Below are positions 26,604-34,763 of a stretch of 64,000 nucleotides of DNA, piece by piece. The stretch is taken from positions 1 through 64,000 of the forward strand of contig CAVZNH010000066.1 in the NCBI GenBank assembly GCA_963776505.1, read 5' to 3'. Made by a program: the position numbers and the translations under genes. Below the pieces are notes generated by a model. The model saw only the letters and a program-made list of their open reading frames with translations, had not been told where the DNA came from and searched no databases. Within the stretch, counting starts at the first letter, position 1. Every line of letters begins with the position of its first letter. This DNA comes from JAMXLO01 sp963776505 (GTDB lineage Bacteria; Pseudomonadota; Alphaproteobacteria; Acetobacterales; Acetobacteraceae).

Positions 26604-27874
26604 GTGCGCCGCTCCAGCACCGCAGCAAAGAACCCGTCGGTGCCATCACGCGCAGGCGTGAGCACGAGGACATCCCTCTGAAAGAAGCCGGAATGGCGGC
26701 TGAGGAAGGCAGTCACCTGAGCCTCGTTCTCCTCGGAAAGCAGCGAGCACGTAGCGTAGACCAAACGCCCGCCGATGCGAACCAGGGTCGCCGCCTGATC
26801 CAGGATCGCCGACTGTTTTGGCAGAAGTTCGGCAAGGTCGGCCTCCGTGAGCCGCAGCCGCGCATCAGGATTGCGGCGCCACGTGCCGGTGCCTGTGCAC
26901 GGCGCATCCACCAGCACCCGGTCGAAGTTCCCCGCGCGCCGCTTGACCCACTTGTCGCCCGCCTCGAGCAGATGGCGCTCGACGTTGTGAACACCGGCGC
27001 GGCGGAGGCGCCGGACCGCACCGTCCAGCCGCGCCGCCGAGACGTCGCAGGCGACAAGCTGACCGCGGTTCTGCATCGTCATCGCCAGCGCCAGCGTCTT
27101 GCCGCCCGCACCCGCGCAGAGATCGGCCACTCGCATTCCCGCCCGCGCATCGACCAGCCTGGCGACTAGCTGGCTGCCCTCGTCCTGGATCTCGACCAGC
27201 CCGGAGCGGAAAGCGGCGCCGGTGGTGACCTGGCGGCGTCCCTCGATCCGCAGCCCCCACGGCGACAGCGGCGTCGGCATGGCTTCCAGCCCCTCGGCCG
27301 CAAGCGCCGCCCGCGCCTCGTCGCGTGTGGTCTTCAGCAGATTAACGCGCAGATCGAGCGGCGCGGGCTCCAGCAGCGCACGAAGTTCCGCCGGCGCGAT
27401 GCGCGTCACCAGCCAGTCCGCCACCTCCAGCCGCACAGCCTCGGGCATCGACGCATGCTCGAGCGAGCGCCCATCCAGCCGGTGCAGCACCGCCTGCTCC
27501 GACGGCGCAAGCGCCGCCGGTGCAAAGCGCCCACCGGAGAATGCCTCGGCCATTTCGGCATAGCGCGCACCCTCCAGCAGCAGCGAGGCCGCAACCAGCA
27601 GGCGCGGTGTGGGACGCCCGCCGAGCCACCAGCTCAGACGCCGATAGCTCCGCAGCACGCGCCAGACGCGGTCCCCCACGGCGCGCCGGTCCCCAGAACC
27701 GATGAACCGGCGGGCACGGAAATAGTCGTTGGCCACCGCATCAGCAGGTCGAGCCCCCGTCCCAAGAACCGCCTCCAGCAACTCGACGGCAGCAGCGATC
27801 CGCGCGGCGGGAGTCAGCCGGTCAGTCCTGCCGGTAGTTCGGTGCCTCGCGGCTGATCGCAACATCATGGACAT
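26600..27874 (-). CDS. rsmB: RsmB-type 16S rRNA (cytosine-C5) methyltransferase
   Basis: Up to 424 residues. The N-terminal NusB-like helical region (about residues 20-150) is followed by the Rossmann methyltransferase domain. 'VADLCAGAGGKTLALAM' is the SAM-binding motif near residue 240, 'VDAPCTGTGTWRRNPDARLR' holds one catalytic Cys, and 'YATCSLLSEENEAQV' holds the second. It should methylate a ribosomal RNA cytosine (C967 in E. coli numbering). The start overlaps the end of guaB by about 50 bases; ATGs at 27874, 27868 and 27865 are possible and a later start cannot be excluded. It is downstream of guaB in the same direction. Confidence 0.9.
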   Translation of the reverse strand: MSMMLRSAARHRTTGRTDRLTPAARIAAAVELLEAVLGTGARPADAVANDYFRARRFIGSGDRRAVGDRVWRVLRSYRRLSWWLGGRPTPRLLVAASLLLEGARYAEMAEAFSGGRFAPAALAPSEQAVLHRLDGRSLEHASMPEAVRLEVADWLVTRIAPAELRALLEPAPLDLRVNLLKTTRDEARAALAAEGLEAMPTPLSPWGLRIEGRRQVTTGAAFRSGLVEIQDEGSQLVARLVDARAGMRVADLCAGAGGKTLALAMTMQNRGQLVACDVSAARLDGAVRRLRRAGVHNVERHLLEAGDKWVKRRAGNFDRVLVDAPCTGTGTWRRNPDARLRLTEADLAELLPKQSAILDQAATLVRIGGRLVYATCSLLSEENEAQVTAFLSRHSGFFQRDVLVLTPARDGTDGFFAAVLERRT

Positions 27875-29316
27875 GGCTCTCGCGCAACCCAGCGCCGGTC
27901 ACGCGGCGGAACCGCGAGTTCCGCTGCAATTCGGCGATGCCCGCGCTGCCGGTGTACCCCATACCCGCCTTCAGCCCGCCCACCAACTGGTGGATCGCCT
28001 GGGCCACCGGACCCTTGTAAGCCACCATCCCTTCAACGCCTTCCGGCACCAGCTTCAACTGGTCCTTGATGTCCTGCTGGAAGTACCTGTCCGCCGACCC
28101 GCGCGCCATCGCGCCGATGCTGCCCATGCCGCGGTACGACTTGTACGACCGCCCCTGATACAGGAACACCTCGCCCGGCGCCTCGTCCGTCCCCGCCAGC
28201 AGCGACCCGATCATCACCGCGTCCGCACCCGCCGCGATCGCCTTCACGATGTCGCCCGACGTCCGCATCCCGCCATCCGCGATCGCCGGCACACCAGCCT
28301 CACGACACGCAGCGGCGCACTCCAGCACCGCGGTGAACTGCGGCACCCCCACCCCGGCGACCACCCGCGTCGTGCAGATCGACCCGGGCCCGATGCCGAT
28401 CTTCACTCCATCCGCGCCAGCCTCGATCAGCGCCAGCGCTCCCTCCGGCGTCGCGATATTGCCCGCGATCACCTGCACCGCGTTGGACAGCTTCTTGATC
28501 GCCGTGACCGCGTCCAGCACGCCCCGCGAGTGCCCGTGCGCGGTATCGACCACGATCACGTCCACCTCCGCCTCGATCAGCGCGCGCGAGCGCCGATGCC
28601 CCTCCGGCCCCACGCCCGTGGCAGCAGCAACGCGCAGCCGTCCCAGCTCGTCCTTGTTGGCGAGCGGGTGCGTCTCCGCCTTGTCCATGTCCTTCACGGT
28701 GATCAGCCCAACGCACCTGTACGCCTCGTCCACCACCAGCAGCTTCTCGATGCGGTGCCGGTGCAGCAGGCGGCGCGCTTCATCCGGGCTGACCCCGTTG
28801 GTGACGGTGACCAGGCCCTCCCGCGTCATCAGCTCATGGACCTTCTGCGCCGGGTCGGTCGCGAAACGGACGTCGCGGTGGGTGATGATGCCGACCAGCC
28901 GGTTGCTGTCGCGCTCGACCACCGGGATGCCGCTGATCCGGTGGGTGTTCATCAGCGCGGTGACGTCGGCGAGCGTCTGCTCCGGGATGGATGGTGAGCG
29001 GGTTCACCACCATGCCGGATTCGAACTTCTTCACCCGCCGGACATGCGCCGCCTGCTCGCCGGGTTCGAGGTTCTTGTGGATGACGCCCAGCCCGCCCTG
29101 CTGGGCCATGGCGATGGCCATGCCGGCCTCGGTGACGGTGTCCATGGCCGCCGAGATGATCGGGATGTTGAGCGAGATGGTGCGGGTGAGCCGGGTGCGC
29201 GTGTCGGTCGCGGACGGCAGGATCTTCGAGTAGCCGGGCACCAGCAGCACGTCGTCGAAGGCGAGCGCCTCGTCGATGCGCGCGGCGACAGAAGTCTGGG
29301 CGATGTCGAGGGCCAT
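27822..29316 (-). CDS. guaB: IMP dehydrogenase, one frameshift
   Basis: This enzyme converts IMP to XMP with NAD, the committed step to guanine nucleotides. The N-terminus reads 'ALAFDDVLLVPGYSKILPSA' and 'SAAMDTVTEAGMAIAMAQQG'. One extra G near 28985 (CCCGGAG instead of CCCGAG) breaks the frame after 'PLTIHP'. The remainder reads on with two CBS domains ('ISGIPVVERDSNRLVGIITH', 'IEKLLVVDEAYRCVGLITVK'), the catalytic loop 'GIGPGSICTTRVVAGVG' with Cys, and 'GGMRTSGDIVKAIAAGADAV'. Corrected, it gives about 497 residues, a normal length. The loss of an otherwise perfect, usually essential gene through one base points to a sequence error. Confidence 0.93.
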
Positions 29317-29819
29317 GGGCGGGAGAGCCTTTCCGCTACCTTGGCGCCCCCACATAGGCGGCTGGCGGGGAGTCTGCAAGCACATACATTGACGACAGGC
29401 TCAGCGACGGCCGACGAGGTTCGTCGCGAGATGCGCCAACGTTGACTGCAATCGCGACGCAAGCGGACAGCTTTGCAGCGCCGTGGAGTGTCCTTCACCA
29501 TAGACCCGCCGCGCCGCGCTTGGTCGCTGCGCCGCGCCTTATCGTCATGATCGTCATGGCCGGCCTCGTGCCGGCCATCCACGCCTTCCTTGCGGCCGCG
29601 ACACAGTCAAGGACCGTCAGGACAAGCCTACGGGTGTTCTGCCTGCCCAGGCCTCGTCCGACCCACCTTCGGCGCGGACCATATGCCGGTTGGCACCTCG
29701 GGAGCCGGATTTATCGCGGCGAGGCGATCGGCTTCCTCGCGGCGAGATCGCGCAGTAGCGCGGTTACGCCAGATAGATATGATGTCCCACAAGCGGAGAG
29801 CCGTGGGGCTTTGTGACGG
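29317..29819. other. Intergenic region upstream of guaB, with a repeat
   Basis: About 500 bases without a supported gene. It should contain the guaB promoter on the minus strand. A short palindromic repeat lies at 29556-29588. Open frames here are short and lack ribosome sites or recognisable content. Confidence 0.4.
29556..29588. repeat. Short palindromic intergenic repeat (ATGGCCGG...CCGGCCAT)
   Basis: ATGGCCGGC at 29556-29564 and GCCGGCCAT at 29570-29578 are reverse complements, with CTCGT between, followed by CCACGCCTT. It strongly resembles the ATGGCCGGG...CCCGGCCATCCACG repeats found between genes in many alphaproteobacteria. It forms a 9-bp stem with a 5-base loop. Confidence 0.55.
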
Positions 29820-30465
29820 CGCTGCAAGTTCATTCTTCGCGTTGCCTTCTTCGATGCGCAATCGCCGCGCCAATCCCGCGCGAAAGCCACGGTCGATGCG
29901 ATCATCGAAGCAACCACTCAGGTTTCGCTGGGAGAGGGCTACGACCGATTTACGACGGCGCGGGCGGGCGGGCGTCAGCGTCGGATCCCTGTACCAGTAT
30001 TTCCCCAACAAGGCGGCGCTGGCCTCCGCTGTGATCGATCGATGCTGCGATTACATTCTCGTCGTTTTCGAAAGCGCCTTTGCCAGTCGGCGCAACGCCA
30101 CGCTGGCCGATTGCATTCGCGCGATCATTGACGTGACCCTCATCTTGCATCACTTGGCGCCGGAACTTCATAGGGTCGTGCTCGATCTCGCTCCACGCAT
30201 CGGCGTCGCAGACAAAGCAGAAATGGTAAGCCGCACGGCGGCAAAGGCCATTGAATCCATGCTGCGAGAGCATTCGGACGAAATCGCGCCTGAGATCCTG
30301 GCCCATCCGGTGCATGCACACGATGACACGCTCGCCCAAAAGGCCACTCGGCTGATCACGCGCTGTCTCGCCATCAGCGAATCCCCCTTTGCCGGGATGT
30401 TGAATTGCATTGATCAGGGTCGCCGACGGATGCTTGCGTCTCGCACGTATTCGGTGAGGGGATGA
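29820..30465 (+). pseudogene. TetR/AcrR-family regulator, frameshifted
   Basis: The HTH helices are split between frames. From about 29859 one frame reads 'QSPRQSRAKATVDAIIEATT' and then 'VSLGEGYDRFTTAR'. A deletion or shift near 29957 leads to a second frame, 'RAGVSVGSLYQYFPNKAALA', which continues with the ligand domain 'CDYILVVFESAFASRRNATL' and 'TRLITRCLAISESPFAGMLN', stopping at 30465. The usual four or five residues between TTAR and RAG appear lost, and no good start codon is in frame with the first part. It is likely inactive or incorrectly sequenced. It begins a run of broken genes to about 32.5 kb. Confidence 0.65.
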
Positions 30466-30483
30466 TTTCGACAGCGATAGCTT

Positions 30484-31376
30484 GTGGGGCTATACCAAGC
30501 TCCGGGCACTGATACACCCCCGGAGGGTTTTGCGATAACCAATTCGCTGATCGACGTTGGCAAACTGTCCAAACCAGCGACGGTCCTGATTCAGAAAGTA
30601 TTCGGACGCGGTCGGAGGCATCGCCAAGCCCTGGCAGATCGTGCGCGTTGCCGAGGCCGAGGCGAAGGCAAGGATCATCCGGCACAGACCAAACTTGAAA
30701 TCTCAGACATCGAGCAGCGCGGGCTTGAGCGTTTGGTGCGAGAGGAAGGCAAGAAGCAGGAGAACATCGAAAGCATCACGGCACAGGCGATCCCGCTGCT
30801 TTCAACGGACGCCAAACCGGAGGATATGGAAACTGACTGGGTAACGCACGTCTTTGACAAGTGCCGTCTTATCTCAGATGCCGAAATGCAATCGCTGGGG
30901 GGCGAGGATATTGGCTGGCGAAGCCAATCGCCGAGGAAACTTCCACAAGCGGACTGTTGATCTGGCGGCTTCGCTAGACAAAGTAGACGCCGAATTGTTC
31001 ACCAGCTTTTGCACCTATGTTTGGATGATAGGAGCATTCCCCGCGCCGATCGTGGACCGGACAATCACCAGCGCAGACGTAACCTTTACGGCACTACGCC
31101 ACCTAGATGAACTCGGTTGATCAGTTTCAATAATGTAGCTTCTTTCACCTACAAGTCCTCGTCGAGACATATGAATGTATCGTACTACGGGCAACCGATC
31201 ACGATCGAGTTCCCGAATGATGGCACTAATAAGTTGAACGTGGGAAGGGGGCTACTAACCCGTGCCGGTTCGCAACTGATGAGTATATGCACCACCAAAC
31301 GATCCGATGAATACTTCCGAGTATGTGCTCCGCCACTGGTCAGAAGACCATAACTATATTCTGTCGTCACCAAGGG
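30484..31376 (+). pseudogene. DUF2806-domain protein, broken by several frameshifts
   Basis: The pieces assemble into one protein of about 290 residues. They are 'PEGFAITNSLIDVGKLSKPA' (frame 1), 'GGIAKPWQIVRVAEAEAKAR' (frame 3), 'QTKLEISDIEQRGLERLVRE' (frame 1), 'RILAGEANRRGNFHKRTVDL' (frame 2), 'SFNNVASFTYKSSSRHMNVS' (frame 1) and 'EYVLRHWSEDHNYILSS' near 31320-31370. This order matches DUF2806 proteins as I remember them, whose function is unknown and which are often found in mobile or defence-rich regions. At least four frame changes are needed, e.g. a missing T at about 31118. Base composition is less GC-rich than the flanks. Confidence 0.6.
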
Positions 31377-31673
31377 CTTCCAGGTCGTGGGACGAGCACA
31401 TAGTTCGCGCCTAAAATGCGCGTTCAGTGAGGGCGGGCATACCCATGTACTTATTGGGAACTATGACTTTGCGGCAGATCAGGGCGCCCCACGTGGGTCG
31501 AAGCGGAGACAGTCATGCCTTCTCGCGAACCCGCTCCTGATTCCGGACGAGGACCTAATGGCTGCCTTACCCACTTTAGTTGCGATGCCGCGCGGGTTCT
31601 CACCCTTGCGGATGAGTGGCGGGTAATTCTGACCGTGGAACGGGTCGGCCGAGCCTGCTAAACTGGCAGCATG
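31377..31673. other. Gap inside the decayed region
   Basis: About 300 bases between the DUF2806 relic and the next small gene. A + strand frame at 31387-31626 has no recognisable content, no ribosome site and no start context. I see no promoter or repeat worth listing. Confidence 0.3.
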
Positions 31674-32087
31674 ATGACTGATGCAATTTAAAATCCCCGC
31701 GTCCTCGTTATCCTGGATCCTGAGTATGGTGATCGGCTCACGGACGTCTGGCCGGGACAGCCCGTCTGGATTGTGCTGAGCCGCACAAATGAGCCCCTTG
31801 TGCGCTCGCTGTGGGCAACTCGTGCGAGGACTGGCATCACCGGCTGGGATTTTGACCCCAAGATTGCCCCCGAGGACTTTTTCCTGGCCGAGCTGGACAT
31901 GATCGATCTTCACCACGGTCCGCACTCGACCAACACTCCATATACGGAATTCGAAGTCGTTGGTTGCCCACTTACAACCTTGATCCGCGAGGCTTTGACC
32001 CAGCTCGGCTTCACCGACTTCGATTACCGACAGAGCGGCTTCATCGCCAAACGTACCGTGGAGGAGGCGGCAATACAGCGACCGTGA
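31674..32087 (+). pseudogene. Conserved small hypothetical protein with a stop at codon 6
   Basis: ATG 31674 reads M-T-D-A-I then TAA. In the same frame it continues for about 130 residues, 'NPRVLVILDPEYGDRLTDVW', 'PVWIVLSRTNEPLVRSLWAT', 'GITGWDFDPKIAPEDFFLAE', 'LDMIDLHHGPHSTNTPYTEF', ending 'FDYRQSGFIAKRTVEEA'. The sequence is protein-like throughout and resembles small conserved alphaproteobacterial proteins of unknown function. The early TAA may be a real mutation, a sequencing error, or a sign that a later non-ATG start is used. It lies in the decayed island. Confidence 0.5.
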
Positions 32088-32189
32088 GCCGCCCTGTCTC
32101 TGTCATCGCCCCGTCATCGCGCTGATCCACTGACGCTGACGCCTTTCCGGAGCAGTCTCGTGGAACATGTGGTGGTCAGATACATGAAC

Positions 32190-32448
32190 CGAAATCAGGT
32201 CAGCACGCGCCGCACACGTCGGCGGAGACGGCCGCGCGGCGAAACGGCAATCTCCCCCTACCTTCCCCGCCAGCAGCAACTCCTTGAGCGACGGCCGAGC
32301 GGCCTCATTCAGTCGCTGCCATTCGCGCATGGACACCAACACGGCAGCATCTGCGCCACGCCTCGTCACCATCTGTGGACCGTCACGCAGACAGGCGTCC
32401 AGCATCTCGCTGATGCGCCTTCGCGTCCTGCTCCGGCCAGGCCTTCAT
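32190..32448 (-). pseudogene. Phd/YefM-type antitoxin, frameshifted, toxin missing
   Basis: An AGAGGGGCTAACGT ribosome site precedes ATG 32448. The start reads MKAWPEQDAKA, then the frame breaks (about two bases lost). It continues 'SEMLDACLRDGPQMVTRRGA' and 'DAAVLVSMREWQRLNEAARP', 'SLKELLLAG', the DNA-binding part and linker of Phd/YefM antitoxins. The C-terminal toxin-binding tail is out of frame near 32250. No PIN/VapC or Doc toxin follows; only a short 'MYL'-like start is seen near 32185. It is a remnant of a type II toxin-antitoxin module within the decayed island. Confidence 0.6.
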
Positions 32449-32700
32449 ACGTTAGCCCCTCTAAGAGACTGGTCAGATAAAACCGCTTGCACAAGAAAGA
32501 CCCCATGCCGGCCTCCGTCAGTCGGGCCGATTGCTCAGGGTCGGCAGCATGTCACGGGCGCACCGGTCCAAGCGCTGAGGCGCTTCCGTAACTCCCCCAC
32601 CACGCGACAGCGCACATCGCGCCCGAACGGCGCTCTTAACAGATCTCTAACCTAATGTTTGTATAATTAACTATCGCCCTCACCCCCGGAGCCCCCTCGC

Positions 32701-33226
32701 ATGGCCGCCCCAGCCCCCACACCACCCCAGCCGCCAGACCACAGACCACCTCGAAGTCACCCAGGACGACGTGGCCCTCAGCTTCCGCCCTTTCGTCGCC
32801 CCGGACCCCAATGCCCCACCGGACCCGACAATCCCGCGTCCCCCGGACGAAGACCCCCTCGACCCGATCTTCACCGACGACACGCTGCACTCCCTCGTCC
32901 ACGCTCTCGCCACCGCCGGCACCGATACCGCGGACGAAAAACTCCGCCGCAAGGTCGCCTCGATGCACCTGCTCCGTTCGCTCGACGCGCAGCAACCGGT
33001 CGAGGCCGCGCTCGCCACCCAGGCGGTGCTGTTCCACTACGCCTCCGTCGCCGCCCTCCGCCGCGCCGCCGTCCCAGATCAGTTCTCCGACATCCTCAGC
33101 CGCGAGATCGGCAGCGCCGCCAAGGCGTCCACCCTGTTCAGCCGACTGCTGCATGAACTGGCCTGGAAGCAGACGCCGATGCCCTACGCTTTCCCCGCAC
33201 GGAGCAAGCCGCGTTGGCGTCGATAG
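32701..33226 (+). CDS. Hypothetical protein (paired with HGGxSTG protein), N-terminal frameshift
   Basis: From ATG 32701 frame 1 reads MAAPAPTPPQPP. A single indel near 32735 leads to frame 2, which continues 'TTDHLEVTQDDVALSFRPFV' and runs 'LDPIFTDDTLHSLVHALATA', 'KLRRKVASMHLLRSLDAQQP', 'FSDILSREIGSAAKASTLFS', 'RLLHELAWKQTPMP', stopping at 33226. It is rich in Pro and Ala with a helical second half, and I know no domain name for it. Its stop overlaps the start of the following HGGxSTG gene by 13 bases, indicating a two-gene unit. Function unknown. Confidence 0.5.
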
Positions 33227-33645
33227 AACCCCATGCCCCGTGGAGCCACCGCCTGAAGAATGGGGCGCCGGCCGGCAATCCCACCCTCGCCCCACGCTGC
33301 GGTGCCCGCACCCGCGCGGGCACCGACTGCCGGCAGCCGGCGATGCGGAACGGCCGCTGCCGCCTGCACGGCGGCCACAGCACCGGCCCCCGCACGCGGG
33401 ACGGCATCGCCCGCATCCACGCCGCCCGCACAACGCACGGATACTGGACCCAGGAAAGCCGCGCCAACCGCGACACGATAGCCGCCCTGCACGCGCAGGC
33501 CCGCCTCTGGATCGCGATCGCCAGCAGCCGCCGTCACCGCCCCGACATCGCGATCCGGCAGATCGAGCGCGCGCTCGCGTCCTTCCCTACCGCCGCGGCG
33601 GCTCGTCCTTCCTCTCCCGCGTCGGTTCCACATTCTCCTGACCCG
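33214..33645 (+). CDS. HGGxSTG-domain small protein, C-terminal end uncertain
   Basis: ATG 33214 opens a protein with 'PRCGARTRAGTDCRQPAMRN' and then 'GRCRLHGGHSTGPRTRDGIA', followed by 'RIHAARTTHGYWTQESR'. This combines a Cys-containing CGAxTRxGxxC segment with the HGGxSTGPRT motif seen in many small alphaproteobacterial and phage-associated proteins. No enzymatic role is known to me. The open frame has no stop until 34737, where it runs through the glutathione S-transferase gene. I place the true end near 33600-33660, just after 'IERALASFPTAAA', assuming a nearby indel. It overlaps the upstream hypothetical gene. Confidence 0.5.
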
Positions 33646-33766
33646 TCCGAGTGCCGCCGAACCGATCGGCGCCCTTCCGGTCCGGCGCGCCGGGCTTCTT
33701 GTGCGTCCCCGTGTTCTGCTGATCCTGCGTGTGGCGCACCGTCTCTTCCGTGTGAGGCTGCTTCAT
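33587..33766 (-). CDS. Small hydrophilic hypothetical protein
   Basis: A 59-residue, highly charged frame starting 'MKQPHTEETVRHTQDQQNTG' and ending 'NVEPTRERKDEPPRR'. It has a good ribosome site (GGAG seven bases before ATG 33766) and lacks the Ala/Arg/Pro bias of GC-rich shadow frames. It may be a small disordered protein. It faces the end of the HGGxSTG gene and is the best reading of this interval. No family is recognised. Confidence 0.45.
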   Translation of the reverse strand: MKQPHTEETVRHTQDQQNTGTHKKPGAPDRKGADRFGGTRTGQENVEPTRERKDEPPRR

Positions 33767-34023
33767 CAATCCGCTCCATTGCTCTGCCTCTACGGAAACG
33801 CGCCACGCGGCATGCCGTTGTGCCGACAAATCGCAACCACACCGATCGCACCCTTGCGCTGCCGCCCACCCGCCATCCCTGGTGCGCTCGCGCCGGGCCT
33901 GGCCCACCAGCGTCGCGTTTCCGCCGCCCTCTCGGTGTTCTATATTCCCCGCGCGACGGCGCTCACGGCTCCGAACGGGCCGCATTGCGAGCCCACGACC
34001 ACCCAAACGAGGAGGAGGAACCA

Positions 34024-34737
34024 ATGATCGAACTCTACGGCATGGGCAGCCCGAACGTGGTGAAGATCTACATCGCGCTCGAGGAACTCAACCTGCCCTA
34101 CACGGTCCATCCGGTCGACGTGTTCAGCGGCAAGCAGTTCGACCCCGCCTTCCTGAAGCTCAACCCGATGGCCAAGGTCCCCGTCATCACCGACAGCGAA
34201 GGCCCCGGCGGCAAGCCCATCACGCTGTTCGAGTTCAGGCGCGATCCTGCTCTACCTCGCCGAAAAGGCCGGCCGGCTGCTGCCCAAGGACACGGCAGCG
34301 AAATACGAAGCCATCGAGTGGATGATGGTGCAGATGACGACGCTCGGCCCGATGTTCGGCCAGCACGTGCACTTCGTCCGCTTCGCCCCCAAGGGCAACG
34401 ACTATTCACAGAGCCGCTACACCACGCAGGTGCACCGCGTGCTCGAGGTGATGGACCAGCGCCTCGCGGAAAACCCTGGCTCGGCGGCGCCGACTACGGC
34501 ATCGCCGACATCGCCACCTATCCCTGGGCGCGCAACATCCCCGTGCTGCTCGGCGCGGCCGCGGCGGAGAAATACAAGAACGTCATGAAATGGGTGGGCG
34601 TGATCAGCGAACGTCCGGCCGTGAAGAAGGCCATCGCCGCGGTCGATGACGTGCGGGAAAAGACCACGCAGTTCGACAAGGCGCAGGCCAACGACCTCGA
34701 CAGGCTGTTCGGTCGCGGCCAACACGCCGCCGCTTAG
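34024..34737 (+). CDS. Glutathione S-transferase (YfcG/YghU-like), two frameshifts
   Basis: A GGAGGAGGAACC ribosome site precedes the ATG. The thioredoxin-like N-domain reads 'MIELYGMGSPNVVKIYIALE' and 'NPMAKVPVITDSEG', with the cis-Pro in KVPVI. Near 34230 one extra base breaks the frame; frame 2 continues 'GAILLYLAEKAGRLLPKDTA' and the helical domain 'YTTQVHRVLEVMDQRLAENP'. Near 34480 one missing base returns it to frame 1, 'WLGGADYGIADIATYPWARN', to the stop at 34737. About 237 residues, normal for the family. It should conjugate or reduce substrates with glutathione in the cytoplasm. Confidence 0.88.
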   Translation: MIELYGMGSPNVVKIYIALEELNLPYTVHPVDVFSGKQFDPAFLKLNPMAKVPVITDSEGPGGKPITLFEFRRDPALPRRKGRPAAAQGHGSEIRSHRVDDGADDDARPDVRPARALRPLRPQGQRLFTEPLHHAGAPRARGDGPAPRGKPWLGGADYGIADIATYPWARNIPVLLGAAAAEKYKNVMKWVGVISERPAVKKAIAAVDDVREKTTQFDKAQANDLDRLFGRGQHAAA

Positions 34738-34763
34738 GTCATCATCTGGGGGCGGCGGCGACG

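Noticed and set aside
33214..34737. A 507-residue fusion of HGGxSTG protein with glutathione S-transferase
   Set aside because: The GST has its own strong ribosome site and ATG at 34024, and its middle third is out of frame in this reading; the open frame is a chance readthrough.
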